64,000 bases of DNA from Bradyrhizobium sp. 1 (GCF_023073315.1 NZ_JADPJH010000010.1:337788-401787); one strand, 5' to 3'. Counted from the stretch's first letter, positions 18,267 through 27,843 are shown. The notes: generated from the letters alone by a model not told the origin. Program-made: numbers and translations.

Positions 18267-19073
18267 ATGTCAGATGCAATACGGGCAGTGATCCTCGGCA
18301 TCATCGAGGGTGTGACCGAGTTCCTTCCCGTCTCCTCGACCGGCCATCTGCTGCTCGCGGAGCGTTTCTTCCATCTTGGTGAAGGCGCGTTCTGGGATTC
18401 GTTTACGGTTCTGATCCAGCTCGGTGCGATCCTCGCGATCGTCGTGCTGTACTTCAAGAAATTGTGGGACGTCGCGATCGGCATGTTCACGGGCGACGCC
18501 GATGCGCGCCGCTTCGTGATCGGCGTGCTGGTGGCGTTCCTGCCCGCCGTCGTGGTCGGTCTCGTCGCCGGCAAATACATCAAGAGCATGCTGTTCAATC
18601 CGTGGGTGGTGTGCTTCTCGCTGATCGTCGGCGGCGCCATCCTGTTGTGGGTCGACAAGCTCGATCTCAAGGCGCGCGAGCATGACGCCACCAAATTTCC
18701 GCTGCTGATGTATCTCTATATCGGCATCGCGCAGTGCATCGCGATGATCCCGGGCGTGTCGCGTTCCGGCGCCAGCATCGTTGCCGCCATGTTTCTGGGC
18801 GCCGACAAGCGCGCGGCGGCGGAGTTCTCGTTCTTCCTCGCCATCCCCACCATGATCGGGGCGTTCGCCTACGATTTCTACAAGAACCGCTCCGAGATGA
18901 CGATGGATCACATGGGCATCGTCGCGATCGGTTTCGTGGTGTCGTTCATCACCGCGATCATCGTGGTGAAGACGTTTTTGACCTATGTCACCCGCCACGG
19001 CTTCACGGTGTTCGCCTGGTGGCGCGTCATCGTCGGCACGCTCGGCCTGATCGCCCTGGCGCTGGGCCGTTAA
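18267..19073 (+). CDS. uppP: Undecaprenyl-diphosphate phosphatase
   Basis: An integral membrane enzyme of 268 residues that recycles the undecaprenyl-PP lipid carrier for peptidoglycan and polysaccharide synthesis and gives bacitracin resistance. Both active-site signatures are present: EGVTEFLPVSSTGHLLL (about 11-27) and PGVSRSGASI (about 163-172). It has about eight hydrophobic segments. It is followed on the same strand by the DprE1/DprE2 pair, which also works on polyprenyl-phosphate lipids. Confidence 0.97.
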   Translation: MSDAIRAVILGIIEGVTEFLPVSSTGHLLLAERFFHLGEGAFWDSFTVLIQLGAILAIVVLYFKKLWDVAIGMFTGDADARRFVIGVLVAFLPAVVVGLVAGKYIKSMLFNPWVVCFSLIVGGAILLWVDKLDLKAREHDATKFPLLMYLYIGIAQCIAMIPGVSRSGASIVAAMFLGADKRAAAEFSFFLAIPTMIGAFAYDFYKNRSEMTMDHMGIVAIGFVVSFITAIIVVKTFLTYVTRHGFTVFAWWRVIVGTLGLIALALGR

Positions 19074-19174
19074 CCTCTCGAAAACTCACTGACGCGCCTC
19101 AACGCAATATAAGCTTTTGATCGGTAGGCAGTTTCCAACGCAAGGCGCGTCGCGCCTTGCACAGGAGCTAGGCC

Positions 19175-20500
19175 ATGACCCTCGTCAGCGGCTGGGGGCG
19201 CTTCCCGGTCGTCGATAGCGATGTGCTGCGTCCGCGGTCGTTCGAGGCCGTTGGCGAAGCCGTGGTGACCGGCTCCGTGGCGCGGGGCAACGGCCGCGCC
19301 TATGGCGATGCGGGAATCGGCGCTGTCAGGACGATCGGGATGACCGGGTTCGACCGGGTCAGGTCGTTCGATCCGGCAACGGGCCGCATTCGTCTCGAAG
19401 CCGGCGTCTTGTTGTCGGATCTGATCGACACCTTTGGCCCGCGCGGCTTCCTGCCCTTCGTCGTGCCGGGCACACGCTTCGTCTCGGTCGGCGGTGCCAT
19501 TGCAGCCGACGTCCACGGCAAGAACCATCATTGCGAAGGCGGCTTTGGCCGCTACGTCGACAGCATCTTGCTGCGCACCGGTCAGGGCGAGACCATCGAG
19601 GTCTCGCGCGAACAGAATTCCGATGCCTTCTTCGCGACCGTCGGCGGCATGGGCCTCACCGGAATAATCCTCGAAGCGACGATGCGGCTGCGGACGGTTG
19701 AAACCGGTTGGATCCGCGAGCGGGTGATCTCCGCATCCGATCTCGACGTCGCGATGCGCGCGCTCGATGCGGGCGATGCCGCAACCTATTCGGTGGCGTG
19801 GATCGATTGTGCCGCGCGGGGGCGCGATCTCGGCCGCTCGCTGATCTATCTCGGCGAGCACGCCGGCACGGACGAGCTTGCCGACGGCGCCGCTGCATTC
19901 CCCGTTGGCAAGAATCCCGGGCTCGCGGTGCCCGTCGATCTGCCGTCGATGACGCTGAATCGTTACAGCATCCGCGCCTTCAACGAGCTCTACTACCGCA
20001 TGGGCGCTAGGCGCGCCGGCGGCGATCATGTGGTCTCGCTCTATCCCTATTTCTTTCCGCTCGACAGTATCGCCGACTGGAATCGCATCTATGGCCGGCG
20101 CGGCTTCCTCCAGCATCAATGCGTGATCCCGGAGCAAGGCGCGCGCGCCGTGCTCGGCGAGATCCTCGACCGCGTCACGCGGCGCGGCGATGCTTCCTTC
20201 CTCGCGGTGCTGAAGAAGCTCGGCCAGGGCGACGGCATTTTGTCGTTCCCACTGCCCGGCTATACGCTGGCGCTGGATTTCCCGGTGAAGGGCGACATTC
20301 TGAATTTCCTCGACGAGATCGATCGTCTCGTCGTGGCCGCCGGCGGCCGGCTTTATCTCGCCAAGGATGCGCGCCAGTCGCGTGCGACCTTCGAGGCCGG
20401 CTATCCGGCTTTGCAGCGCTTCAACGCGATCCGCAAATCGCTCGACCCCACGGGACACATCCGCTCAAAACTTTCACAACGCCTGTTCGATGAGGTTTAA
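19175..20500 (+). CDS. dprE1: DprE1-like decaprenylphosphoryl-ribose 2'-oxidase
   Basis: A 441-residue FAD flavoprotein of the VAO/PCMH type. It resembles mycobacterial DprE1, which oxidises polyprenylphosphoryl-beta-D-ribose to the 2'-keto form. Matches include RGNGRAYGDAGIG and GGAIAADVHGKNHHCEGGFG (FAD site), SFPLPGYTLALDFPV, and GGRLYLAKDAR with the active-site Lys397 (Lys418 in M. tuberculosis). The benzothiazinone-target Cys387 of M. tuberculosis is Ala366 here; the spacing to the Lys is 31 in both. It lies 3 bp upstream of a DprE2-like gene. Role inferred: synthesis of polyprenylphosphoryl-arabinose. Confidence 0.85.
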   Translation: MTLVSGWGRFPVVDSDVLRPRSFEAVGEAVVTGSVARGNGRAYGDAGIGAVRTIGMTGFDRVRSFDPATGRIRLEAGVLLSDLIDTFGPRGFLPFVVPGTRFVSVGGAIAADVHGKNHHCEGGFGRYVDSILLRTGQGETIEVSREQNSDAFFATVGGMGLTGIILEATMRLRTVETGWIRERVISASDLDVAMRALDAGDAATYSVAWIDCAARGRDLGRSLIYLGEHAGTDELADGAAAFPVGKNPGLAVPVDLPSMTLNRYSIRAFNELYYRMGARRAGGDHVVSLYPYFFPLDSIADWNRIYGRRGFLQHQCVIPEQGARAVLGEILDRVTRRGDASFLAVLKKLGQGDGILSFPLPGYTLALDFPVKGDILNFLDEIDRLVVAAGGRLYLAKDARQSRATFEAGYPALQRFNAIRKSLDPTGHIRSKLSQRLFDEV

Positions 20501-20503
20501 ACC

Positions 20504-21244
20504 GTGACGTCACGCAAGACAGTTTTGGTGCTCGGTGGCTCCTCCGATATCGGCCGCGCCGCGGCGCGTGCCTTTGCGAAAGCAGGTTACGATGTCGGGC
20601 TCGCAGGCCGCGACGTCGCCGCGCTGGAGCCTGACGCCGCCGATCTGCGCGCGCGCTACAATATCGAAGTCGGTCTCAGCAAATTCGACGTGCTCGACAC
20701 CGCCTCGTTCGATGGCTTTGTCGGCGGCCTTCCGGCGCTGCCCGATGTCGTCATCTCGATCGTCGGCCTGCTGGGTGTGCAGGAGAACGCCGAGAACGAT
20801 CTCGCGCATGCCACCACGATCATGCGCACGAACTACGAAGGCCCGTCGCTGATCCTCGGCCTTTTCGCGGAGAAGTTTTTGGCCCGCGGCAGCGGCACGC
20901 TTGTCGGCGTGTCCTCCGTCGCAGGCGATCGCGGCCGCGCCTCGAACTATGTCTACGGCTCGGCGAAAGCAGGCTTCTCCGCCTTCCTGTCGGGTTTGCG
21001 CGCCCGTGCGAGCCGTGGCGGCGTTCATGTCGTCACCGTAAAACCCGGCTTCGTCCGCACGAAAATGACCGAAGGCATGAAGCTGATCGGTCCGCTGACT
21101 GTGGAAGCGGCTGTGGTGGGCGATGCGATCCTCGCCGCCGTCGAGAAGAAGACCGACGTTGTTTACGTCAGCGGCAAATGGCGTCTCGTGATGCTCATCA
21201 TCAAGACGCTGCCGGAAGTGGTGTTCAAGAAGCTGAAGTTTTGA
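20504..21244 (+). CDS. dprE2: DprE2-like decaprenylphosphoryl-keto-ribose reductase (SDR)
   Basis: A 246-residue short-chain dehydrogenase that would reduce the 2'-keto intermediate to the arabinose form. It has GGSSDIG (nucleotide-binding), the Ser of GVSSVAGDRGR, and the catalytic YVYGSAK. The C-terminus (KWRLVMLIIKTLPEVVFKKLKF) resembles the membrane-associating tail of mycobacterial DprE2. GTG start at 20504 with GAGG about 9 nt upstream. It is coupled to dprE1 (3-bp gap). Confidence 0.85.
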   Translation: MTSRKTVLVLGGSSDIGRAAARAFAKAGYDVGLAGRDVAALEPDAADLRARYNIEVGLSKFDVLDTASFDGFVGGLPALPDVVISIVGLLGVQENAENDLAHATTIMRTNYEGPSLILGLFAEKFLARGSGTLVGVSSVAGDRGRASNYVYGSAKAGFSAFLSGLRARASRGGVHVVTVKPGFVRTKMTEGMKLIGPLTVEAAVVGDAILAAVEKKTDVVYVSGKWRLVMLIIKTLPEVVFKKLKF

Positions 21245-21269
21245 GGCTGTCGCGGCAGCGGCAGTGCGC

Positions 21270-21404
21270 TCCCTCGCCCCGTTCTTACGGGGAGAGGGTT
21301 GGGGTGAGGGGCCTCTCTCCGCGGATGAGATCGTCGAGAGACCTGTACCCCCTCACCCGGATCGCAAGAGCGATCCGACCTCTCCCCGCAAGCGGGGAGA
21401 GGTG
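21270..21404. repeat. REP-like palindromic repeat cluster
   Basis: Two inverted modules (ccctcgccccgttcttacgg and ctccccgcaagcggggagag) flank ctctccgcggatgagat, together with a perfect hairpin ggatcgc-aaga-gcgatcc. It fills the gap between dprE2 and the convergent cytochrome gene. Confidence 0.75.
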
Positions 21405-21412
21405 AAAGCCAG

Positions 21413-24220
21413 CTACAGCGTTTTCAGATACTCGATCAAATCGTAGCGCTCTTGCTCTTTCAGCACGCGGCCGATGGTGCCGTCCTTGCCGGGGCCTGGC
21501 GTACCATCGAACGAATGGCCGGCATTGCTGTTGCCGTACATCTCGGTGCCATCAGACGCTCGCGTCGAGAAACGCGACTGCCCGGTCTTGCAGCTCTCGC
21601 CGTCGGCGACCGCGAAGCCGACCTGCTTCGGATCGTAGTCGCGACCACCACCCATGCAGAACGATTTGGGGCGGTCGGCCGCAGGCGTCAGCATCCACCA
21701 GAGCGAGGGCACCGATCCGTTGTGCAGATAAGGCGCGGTGGCCCAGACGCCGTTGAGCGGGCGCGCGCGATACCAGGGCGGCGGCTCGTTGTTGTCGGCC
21801 GGCTGCGGACCGGGGTTCGGACAATTCTGGCGCTTGCCCCACCAGATATCCTGATCCGCCAGAGTGATCTTGGCGTCGTCCATCGCCTTGCGGCTGACGA
21901 TGTCCACCATCACCATCAGGCCGACCGAGTACGGCATGTCGGTCGAGGAAATGTCAGGCAGTTTGCAGTCCCACCAGGCATTGAGTTTCTGCGTGGGATC
22001 GAGCTTGAGAAAGCCCGGTACCTGAACCCTTCGCGTCGCCAGCACATTGGCCTGAGCGGGATCGGTCCCCATGCCTTTGACGCTCTTCTGGACCTCGTTC
22101 AGGAATGTCTCCTTGCCGATGGTCTCCCAGCGCGACGAGGACCAGATACTCTGGTCCGGAAATTCGGCGTCGAACTTGGGATCGTTGACCGGACCAAGAT
22201 GGCATTCGACGCAGATCTCCGCATAGAGCTTGCGGCCGCGTTTGACGCGGTCCTCATCAATCTTCCACGCAGCATCGCCGAAGATGTCCGACGGCCATTT
22301 TGGTGATGTCAGTCCGGAGAGCTGCTTTTTCGGAAGGGGCGCCGAGCCCTTCAGCAGATCCTCGATCCAGTTCAGATTCTTGATGTCCATCGACGAGCGG
22401 AACAGCGTGTCCTTGGGCGCCTTGTCGGACAGATTGAGCAGTGCGGTGACGCCCAGCGCTTCGCCGGCGTTGCGGATCAGCGGTTGCTCGATGGAGGCGT
22501 CATATTGCGCGTATTTGAGCCAGGGCACGGTCCAGATCGGCGGGTAGCTGACCGGGGCGTCCTGGGCATGCAGGTTCTTTTCGAAGCCACTGAGGCCGCT
22601 GAGCGTCATGTCCTGGGCGAAGACCTGATTGCCGATGCGGTTGAGCGCGTCGAGACGGCCGTATCCTTCCTCCGTGTTCTCCTGCTTTTCTTCCTGCTTC
22701 GTTTTCGGGTTGAGCCTCGTCTTGCCGGCGATGGTTTTCGCGTAGGTCTTCTCCCAGTCGACCAGGAACGTGCCGATCGCACTCAGCTTCTGCTTCAGCG
22801 CATCGCGGTCCGCATCGCTGGCGGAGGGGCCGAGCACGCGGTCGGCGAAGCGCTTGAAGCGACCCGGCACGATAAGCGTGTAAGCGATCGACAGGCCGGT
22901 CGTGACCTCGAGCTTTCTGAGGTCGGTCATCGCCGGGCCGCCGTCGAAGCGGATGTCGATGCCTTTGTAGTGGATCTGGCCGGTGTGGCAGGCGGCGCAG
23001 GTCAGGCCGATCCGGTCCTCGCCGAGTTGGCCGGTCGCAGGATCGCGCACGCCGGTCATGCGCGCAAAACCGACCGGCAGGCCGCCGATATTTTCAGCCT
23101 GGGCGCCCCAGTCAACCGGCGGATCCCAAAACCGTGCCGGCACCGGCTTCGTCTTGTCGTAGACGTTGGCATAGCCGAACCGGCGCAGCGTGGTGTCGTC
23201 GGTGTTGAGCGTCTGCGGGCTCGGGATGAAGCCGAAGCGCTGCAGATGGTCGCTGTCGTGCAGCATCCCGGGCTTTGCGAAGAAATGAAGCCGCGGCTGC
23301 TCGAGCGCCATGAACCAGCTATAGGGCACCGGGAAGGTCGCGGTGCCCTGGCTGGCGTGATGAAACCAGTGCCGGTCCTCCAGCGCCCAGTTTTGCTCGA
23401 GCCAGTACGCGGCCCGGGGTTCGACAAGCTTCGGCAGTGGCGGCGCCACCAGGTCGCCGAGAATGCCGGGCAGCATCGGCTGGAATTGATCGGGAAAGCG
23501 CAGCGCCAACACGCCAAAGACGAGGAGCGCGGCGACGAGCCCGCCGGCAACGCGCAAGATCAGCGAGGGCGGGGTGACCGGCTGGCTGACGACCCGCTGG
23601 GTGACCCTGTCAGGGAATTTGCGCTCGTTGAACAATGTCCTCACCTCGGCCACGCTGAGATAGCGGTCGTCACCCTGGCCCTTGCCCATGATCTTGAGCA
23701 GGATCGGCCATTCGAATTTCATCAGGAGCGGGTAGTACCAGCGCGCTTGATTGCCGGCGCGCTTGAGATTGTCCTTCATGAAGGTCTGGATTTGCGAGGC
23801 GTTGAGGCCGACCTCGCTGCCGCCATCGGGATCGGCATAGCTGCCACCGAAACTGGCGAGCCGCGCGATCTGCTCCTCGTTGACGCTCCCGTCGACGCCG
23901 AGGATGCGCGAGCCGGCACCGAGCTTGTCGAGCGGGCCGCCGCGCAAGCCATTGAGCTGCACACCCCAGAAGATGCTTTGCAGGATGTGACAGGCGCCGT
24001 TGGCGATCAGTGCAACGCCGCGGACCTGGATGCGGGCCGAGGTCTTCTTCAGCCCAACCTCGCCGCCTGCATTCGCGATGGTCTGCGACACTGTCCGGAG
24101 CGGGACGGTGCCGCCATCGAGGAAACCTTCGCCGACGAGGCCGCGCAGGAACGGGCAGGGGTTGTTGGGGGAGACCTGGATCGAGGGATCGAAGGGCGGC
24201 TTCGAAGCGGGGTCATGCAT
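21413..24220 (-). CDS. Membrane di-heme cytochrome c (RoxA/peroxidase-like) fused to a PCP-motif domain
   Basis: An unusually large 935-residue protein. Residues about 1-215 form a cytosolic-side domain with NPCPFLRGLVGEGFLDGG, which resembles the Pro-Cys-Pro haem-thiolate motif of chloroperoxidases and peroxygenases. One transmembrane helix (about 220-242) follows. The large exported part carries two c-haem sites, CAACH (408-412) and CVECH (670-674). Its C-terminal ARPLNGVWATAPYLHNGSVPSLWWML is typical of di-heme cytochrome c peroxidase and rubber-oxygenase-like proteins. The ATG at 24220 is preferred over 24271 because AGGA lies upstream. Partners and substrate are unknown. The peroxygenase-like reading of the N-domain is tentative; the cytochrome part is firm. 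Confidence 0.75.
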   Translation of the reverse strand: MHDPASKPPFDPSIQVSPNNPCPFLRGLVGEGFLDGGTVPLRTVSQTIANAGGEVGLKKTSARIQVRGVALIANGACHILQSIFWGVQLNGLRGGPLDKLGAGSRILGVDGSVNEEQIARLASFGGSYADPDGGSEVGLNASQIQTFMKDNLKRAGNQARWYYPLLMKFEWPILLKIMGKGQGDDRYLSVAEVRTLFNERKFPDRVTQRVVSQPVTPPSLILRVAGGLVAALLVFGVLALRFPDQFQPMLPGILGDLVAPPLPKLVEPRAAYWLEQNWALEDRHWFHHASQGTATFPVPYSWFMALEQPRLHFFAKPGMLHDSDHLQRFGFIPSPQTLNTDDTTLRRFGYANVYDKTKPVPARFWDPPVDWGAQAENIGGLPVGFARMTGVRDPATGQLGEDRIGLTCAACHTGQIHYKGIDIRFDGGPAMTDLRKLEVTTGLSIAYTLIVPGRFKRFADRVLGPSASDADRDALKQKLSAIGTFLVDWEKTYAKTIAGKTRLNPKTKQEEKQENTEEGYGRLDALNRIGNQVFAQDMTLSGLSGFEKNLHAQDAPVSYPPIWTVPWLKYAQYDASIEQPLIRNAGEALGVTALLNLSDKAPKDTLFRSSMDIKNLNWIEDLLKGSAPLPKKQLSGLTSPKWPSDIFGDAAWKIDEDRVKRGRKLYAEICVECHLGPVNDPKFDAEFPDQSIWSSSRWETIGKETFLNEVQKSVKGMGTDPAQANVLATRRVQVPGFLKLDPTQKLNAWWDCKLPDISSTDMPYSVGLMVMVDIVSRKAMDDAKITLADQDIWWGKRQNCPNPGPQPADNNEPPPWYRARPLNGVWATAPYLHNGSVPSLWWMLTPAADRPKSFCMGGGRDYDPKQVGFAVADGESCKTGQSRFSTRASDGTEMYGNSNAGHSFDGTPGPGKDGTIGRVLKEQERYDLIEYLKTL

Positions 24221-24399
24221 GGCCCAAATTCCTGAAAACAGCGATTCGTGAAAAACCGACGCGCCGATCAAGCGCGGAAAGTCCTAACAAAACGACAGCA
24301 GGCTATACTACTTCAGCGTGTAACGAAGTGTGGCTGAATTCACTGTCGTGTCAATAAAAGGCGGCGCGAGATTGCCAAAGGACTGTTGAAGGCTCGCCG

Positions 24400-26196
24400 T
24401 CAGGACTCGGCGGCGCGTTTGACATCGCTCTGGACCAGGGTCAATTTGCCGAGCGGCACGCCGGCCTTCAGCAGACCTTCGCGGTAATGGCCGAGGTCCT
24501 CGGGCCGCTTCCAGTGGAAATTGCGCAAATGGCGGTCGACATTCAGGGTCGGGTAGTTGCCCATCAGCACGCCGGCGGCCTCGAAGGCCTCATCGTTCCG
24601 CCCCAATTGCGCCAGCGCCGCGGCACGGATCGCCAGCGCCTGCAGGTGGTTCGGGTTGATGTAGAGCTGCTCGCGGGCCCATGACAGCGTCGCATCATAT
24701 TGGCCCAGCAGATAATGGCTGAAGGCGTTCAGCGCCGCCCATTGGTAGCGCGGGTCGCTGTTGTCGCGCTGCGCGGCCATCGAAAACAGCTCGATCGCCT
24801 CGCGATGCTCGCCGATCACGAAATGGCAGATGCCGAGCACGCCGCGCGCGCCCATGTCGTAGGGATTGAGCGCGACCGCGCGCTTGGCGGCGTCCATCGC
24901 AGCCTCATAATGTCCCTCCATCGCGTGGGCCCAGGACAGGCTCGAGAACGCGAAGGAGGAACGCGGGTCGAGCCGGACGCTGGTTTCGGCGAGGTTCATC
25001 GCCTCGGCCCACATCTCGCGCGTGCCCTTGACCCAGCCGAACTGGATGCTCTGGATCTGGATCGTGGCGAGATAAGCGTGTGCGATCGACAGCTTTGGAT
25101 CGACCGCGATCGCCTCCCTGAACAGGTCGACGGCGTTGCTGAGGTCCTCCTTGGTCTGCCTGTAGTAATGCGACAGCCCCTTGAGAAAACGGTCCCAGGC
25201 GGTCACGTCGGTCGTGAGCCGCGCCGGGGCCGAGGCCTCCGCCCGGACGATCTCGGTGGCGATGGCAGCGGACAAATTGGTGGTGATCTCGTCCTGCATC
25301 GCGAACAGGTCGCCGATGTCGCGGTCGTAGCGGCCGGTCCAGAGCTGCTCGCCGGTCTCCGGCGCGATCAGCTCGGCGGTGACGCGGATCTTGGCGCCGG
25401 CGCGCCGCACCGAACCCTGGATCAGATAAGTCGCGTCAATCTCGCGCGCGATCAGGCGCGTGCCGGTGTTCCTGCCCTTGAAGGCAAAGGTCGAGTTGCG
25501 GCTCAGCACGCGATAGAAGGATTGCAGGGACAGCGCGTGGATCAGATCCTCGGTGAGGCCGTCGGAGAAATATTCGTCCTGGGCGTCGCTGAGATTGGCG
25601 AAGGGCAGTACGCCGACGATCGCCGTGCGGTATTGCTGCGAAAGCGCGGACGCTTCCCGGAGCTCGGGCGCGAGCGCCGGTGCGCCTTCCGGCGACCAGG
25701 TCCAGATGGCGACCGGATCCTTGATGTTCTTGAAGCGATGGTTGCCGCCATCGACCAGCGGCACGGTGAGATGCTTGCTCGCTTCCCTGTAGGCCTTGGC
25801 CGAGATCGCGAAGCCGCCGGGGCTCGCCACGGATTCGAGGCGGACGGCAATGTTAACGTCGTCACCGAACACCTCGTCCTCGTCGGCGATGACGTCGCCC
25901 ATGTGGATGCCGAGCCGGAACTGCATGGCGCGCTCGGCCGGCAGATGATGGTTGCGCTCCGCCATCAGCGTTTGCATCGCGATCGCGGCCTCGGTGGCCC
26001 CGACGATCGAGGGAAACTCCAGCAGGAAGCCGTCGCCGGTGTTTTTGACGATGCGGCCGCCATGATTGAGGATGATGGGGTGGATCGCGCTGCGATGGGC
26101 CTTGAAGGCGGCATGGGTGCCGGCTTCGTCGTTGCCCATCATGCGCGAATAGCCGGCGACATCGGCGCAGACGATGGCGGCCAGACGTCTTTCCAT
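24400..26196 (-). CDS. Class III adenylate/guanylate cyclase with TolB-like and TPR regions
   Basis: A 598-residue soluble protein. The cyclase domain (about 1-170) has AAIVCADVAGYSRMMG with the metal-binding Asp, KNTGDGFLLEF with the second Asp, and FRLGIHMGDV. A TolB/FlgO-like region follows (about 190-310: IVGVLPFANLSDAQDEYFSDGLTEDLIHAL...YLIQGSVRRAG). The rest is TPR-type helices (about 320-560). It would make cAMP or cGMP under control of the C-terminal scaffold; the ligand is unknown. The ATG at 26196 has GGAG upstream; the earlier frame start at 26259 does not. Confidence 0.88.
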   Translation of the reverse strand: MERRLAAIVCADVAGYSRMMGNDEAGTHAAFKAHRSAIHPIILNHGGRIVKNTGDGFLLEFPSIVGATEAAIAMQTLMAERNHHLPAERAMQFRLGIHMGDVIADEDEVFGDDVNIAVRLESVASPGGFAISAKAYREASKHLTVPLVDGGNHRFKNIKDPVAIWTWSPEGAPALAPELREASALSQQYRTAIVGVLPFANLSDAQDEYFSDGLTEDLIHALSLQSFYRVLSRNSTFAFKGRNTGTRLIAREIDATYLIQGSVRRAGAKIRVTAELIAPETGEQLWTGRYDRDIGDLFAMQDEITTNLSAAIATEIVRAEASAPARLTTDVTAWDRFLKGLSHYYRQTKEDLSNAVDLFREAIAVDPKLSIAHAYLATIQIQSIQFGWVKGTREMWAEAMNLAETSVRLDPRSSFAFSSLSWAHAMEGHYEAAMDAAKRAVALNPYDMGARGVLGICHFVIGEHREAIELFSMAAQRDNSDPRYQWAALNAFSHYLLGQYDATLSWAREQLYINPNHLQALAIRAAALAQLGRNDEAFEAAGVLMGNYPTLNVDRHLRNFHWKRPEDLGHYREGLLKAGVPLGKLTLVQSDVKRAAES

Positions 26197-26421
26197 ATTC
26201 CGGAGCTCCAAGGGATCGTGGACCGGCCATGGCGTGGCAGTCGCCTCGAAATCCCGCATTTCAAGAACCCTGCCTTTATAGAGCAGATGAGGCCGAGCGA
26301 AAGTATGATCCGCATTGCAAATTCGAGGTAAATCCTACGCGATACCGGTGGTGGACGGGGACGAGCGAACCGACTAAGCCCTCCGCCTTGAGACGAGGAG
26401 CGGGGCGGCGGGGCACCTCAC

Positions 26422-27053
26422 ATGCTGGGCATTCACGAAATCTGGCTCTTCATCCTGTCGGGCATCTTGCTCAACATCACGCCGGGGCCTGATACGGTCT
26501 ATGTGATCGGCCGCAGCATGCAGATGGGCTGGAAGGGCGGCGCCGCCGCGGCGCTCGGCATCAGTTGCGGCTGCTTTTTCCACGTCGCGGGCGCAGCGAT
26601 CGGCCTTTCGGCCCTGCTGATGGCTTCATCCACCGCGTTCTCGATCCTGAAGCTGGTCGGCGCGGCCTATCTCGTCGTGACAGGACTTCAGATGCTGTGG
26701 TCGCGGCCGGTGCTGGCCTCAAGCATCGACGAGCCGGAACGGAGCTCGCTGCGGCGGGTGTCCTCCAGGGCGTCTTCACCAACGTGCTCAATCCCAAGGT
26801 CGCGCTGTTCTTCCTGGCCTTCCTGCCGCAATTCGTCGCAGCCGATGCCCCGCACAAGCCGCTCGCCTTCCTGACGCTCGGCCTGATCTTCATCTTTACG
26901 GGAACGCTGTGGTGCCTGGTGCTGGCCGCGTTCGCGGCAAAGGCCGCCAACCGCCTGCGCAGCTCCGAGGGCGCGATCGCCTGGGTCAACCGCGCGCTCG
27001 GCGGCCTCTTCATCTATCTCGGCATCCGCGTCGCCATGCTGGAGACGCGGTAG
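26422..27053 (+). pseudogene. LysE/RhtB family exporter, broken by a frameshift
   Basis: The first frame (26422 to about 26745) encodes the N-terminal half of an amino-acid exporter: IHEIWLFILSGILLNITPGPDTVYVIGRS, then LVGAAYLVVTGLQMLWSRP. The second half continues in another frame (from about 26740 to 27053): GVLQGVFTNVLNPKVALFFLAFLPQFV, ending IYLGIRVAMLETR. The joined length of 632 nt is two bases over a multiple of three, so one base is missing or two are extra near 26720-26750. Both halves are well conserved, so the lesion is recent or a sequencing error. Confidence 0.85.
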
Positions 27054-27090
27054 CTCATCCGAACGGATGACATGAGGCTCCGATCTTCTC

Positions 27091-27843
27091 TCAGGCAAAC
27101 TCCTTCAGCAGCGCGCTGCCGGCGAGATACACGCCGAGCAAGATCATCGCGATCAGGAACCAGCGGCGGAACGCTTCCGCCGGCATCCGAGCCCGCACCG
27201 ACTGGCCGATGAACATGCCGGCAAAGGCCATGACCATGCCGACGGCGCCCGGCACGGCATTGGCCGGCGTCAGCAATCCGCCAGCGGTGAGGTTGAAGGC
27301 AAGCGCCAGCGTCGCGGTGGTGAAGAACACGCCAAGCGCCTGCACCAGCTCGTCCTTCTCCATGCCGATCGCCTGCATGAACGGCATCGAGGGGATCACC
27401 TGCACGCCGGTCGAGGCCGAGATCACGCCGGTGATCACGCCGACTATGCCGCCGACCCATTTCTCATTGCGAGGGGCGACGCGGAACTGGAATTTGCTCA
27501 AGCCGATGATGGCGTAGATCACCAGCAGGATGCCGAGCACCACGGTGCCGTAGCGTGCATGCGGGCCGGTCAGCGCGCCGGCATTGAGCCAGCAGCCGAT
27601 CACGGTGCCGATCATCAGCGGCCACAGCCTCCTCAGGATGTCGCGCAGATGGGGGCCGACAAAGGTCTGCCAGATGTTGGTGACGATGGCGGGCACGATC
27701 ACGATGGCGATCGCGCGGCTGGGCGCCATGCTCACGGCGAGCAGGCCCATGGACACGGTCGGCAGGCCGAGCCCGACGACGCCCTTGACGAATCCGGCGA
27801 CCAGGAAGACGGCAGCGATGACAATGAGAAGCGGGTCGATCAT
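27091..27843 (-). CDS. TauE/SafE family membrane transporter
   Basis: A 250-residue polytopic membrane protein with FVKGVVGLGLPTVSMGLL near the N-terminus and a second, similar half (GVITGVISASTGVQVIPSMPFMQAIG), the TauE/SafE repeat pattern. Probable exporter of a sulfur-containing or organic anion. It is divergent from a LysR gene (90-bp gap), which suggests that regulator controls it. The start at 27843 was chosen from hydrophobicity; the ribosome-binding site is weak, and 27879 is an alternative. Confidence 0.85.
   Translation of the reverse strand: MIDPLLIVIAAVFLVAGFVKGVVGLGLPTVSMGLLAVSMAPSRAIAIVIVPAIVTNIWQTFVGPHLRDILRRLWPLMIGTVIGCWLNAGALTGPHARYGTVVLGILLVIYAIIGLSKFQFRVAPRNEKWVGGIVGVITGVISASTGVQVIPSMPFMQAIGMEKDELVQALGVFFTTATLALAFNLTAGGLLTPANAVPGAVGMVMAFAGMFIGQSVRARMPAEAFRRWFLIAMILLGVYLAGSALLKEFA

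Noticed and set aside
26720..26750. Programmed frameshift in lysE
   Set aside because: No slippery sequence or downstream stem was found, and the family does not use recoding.
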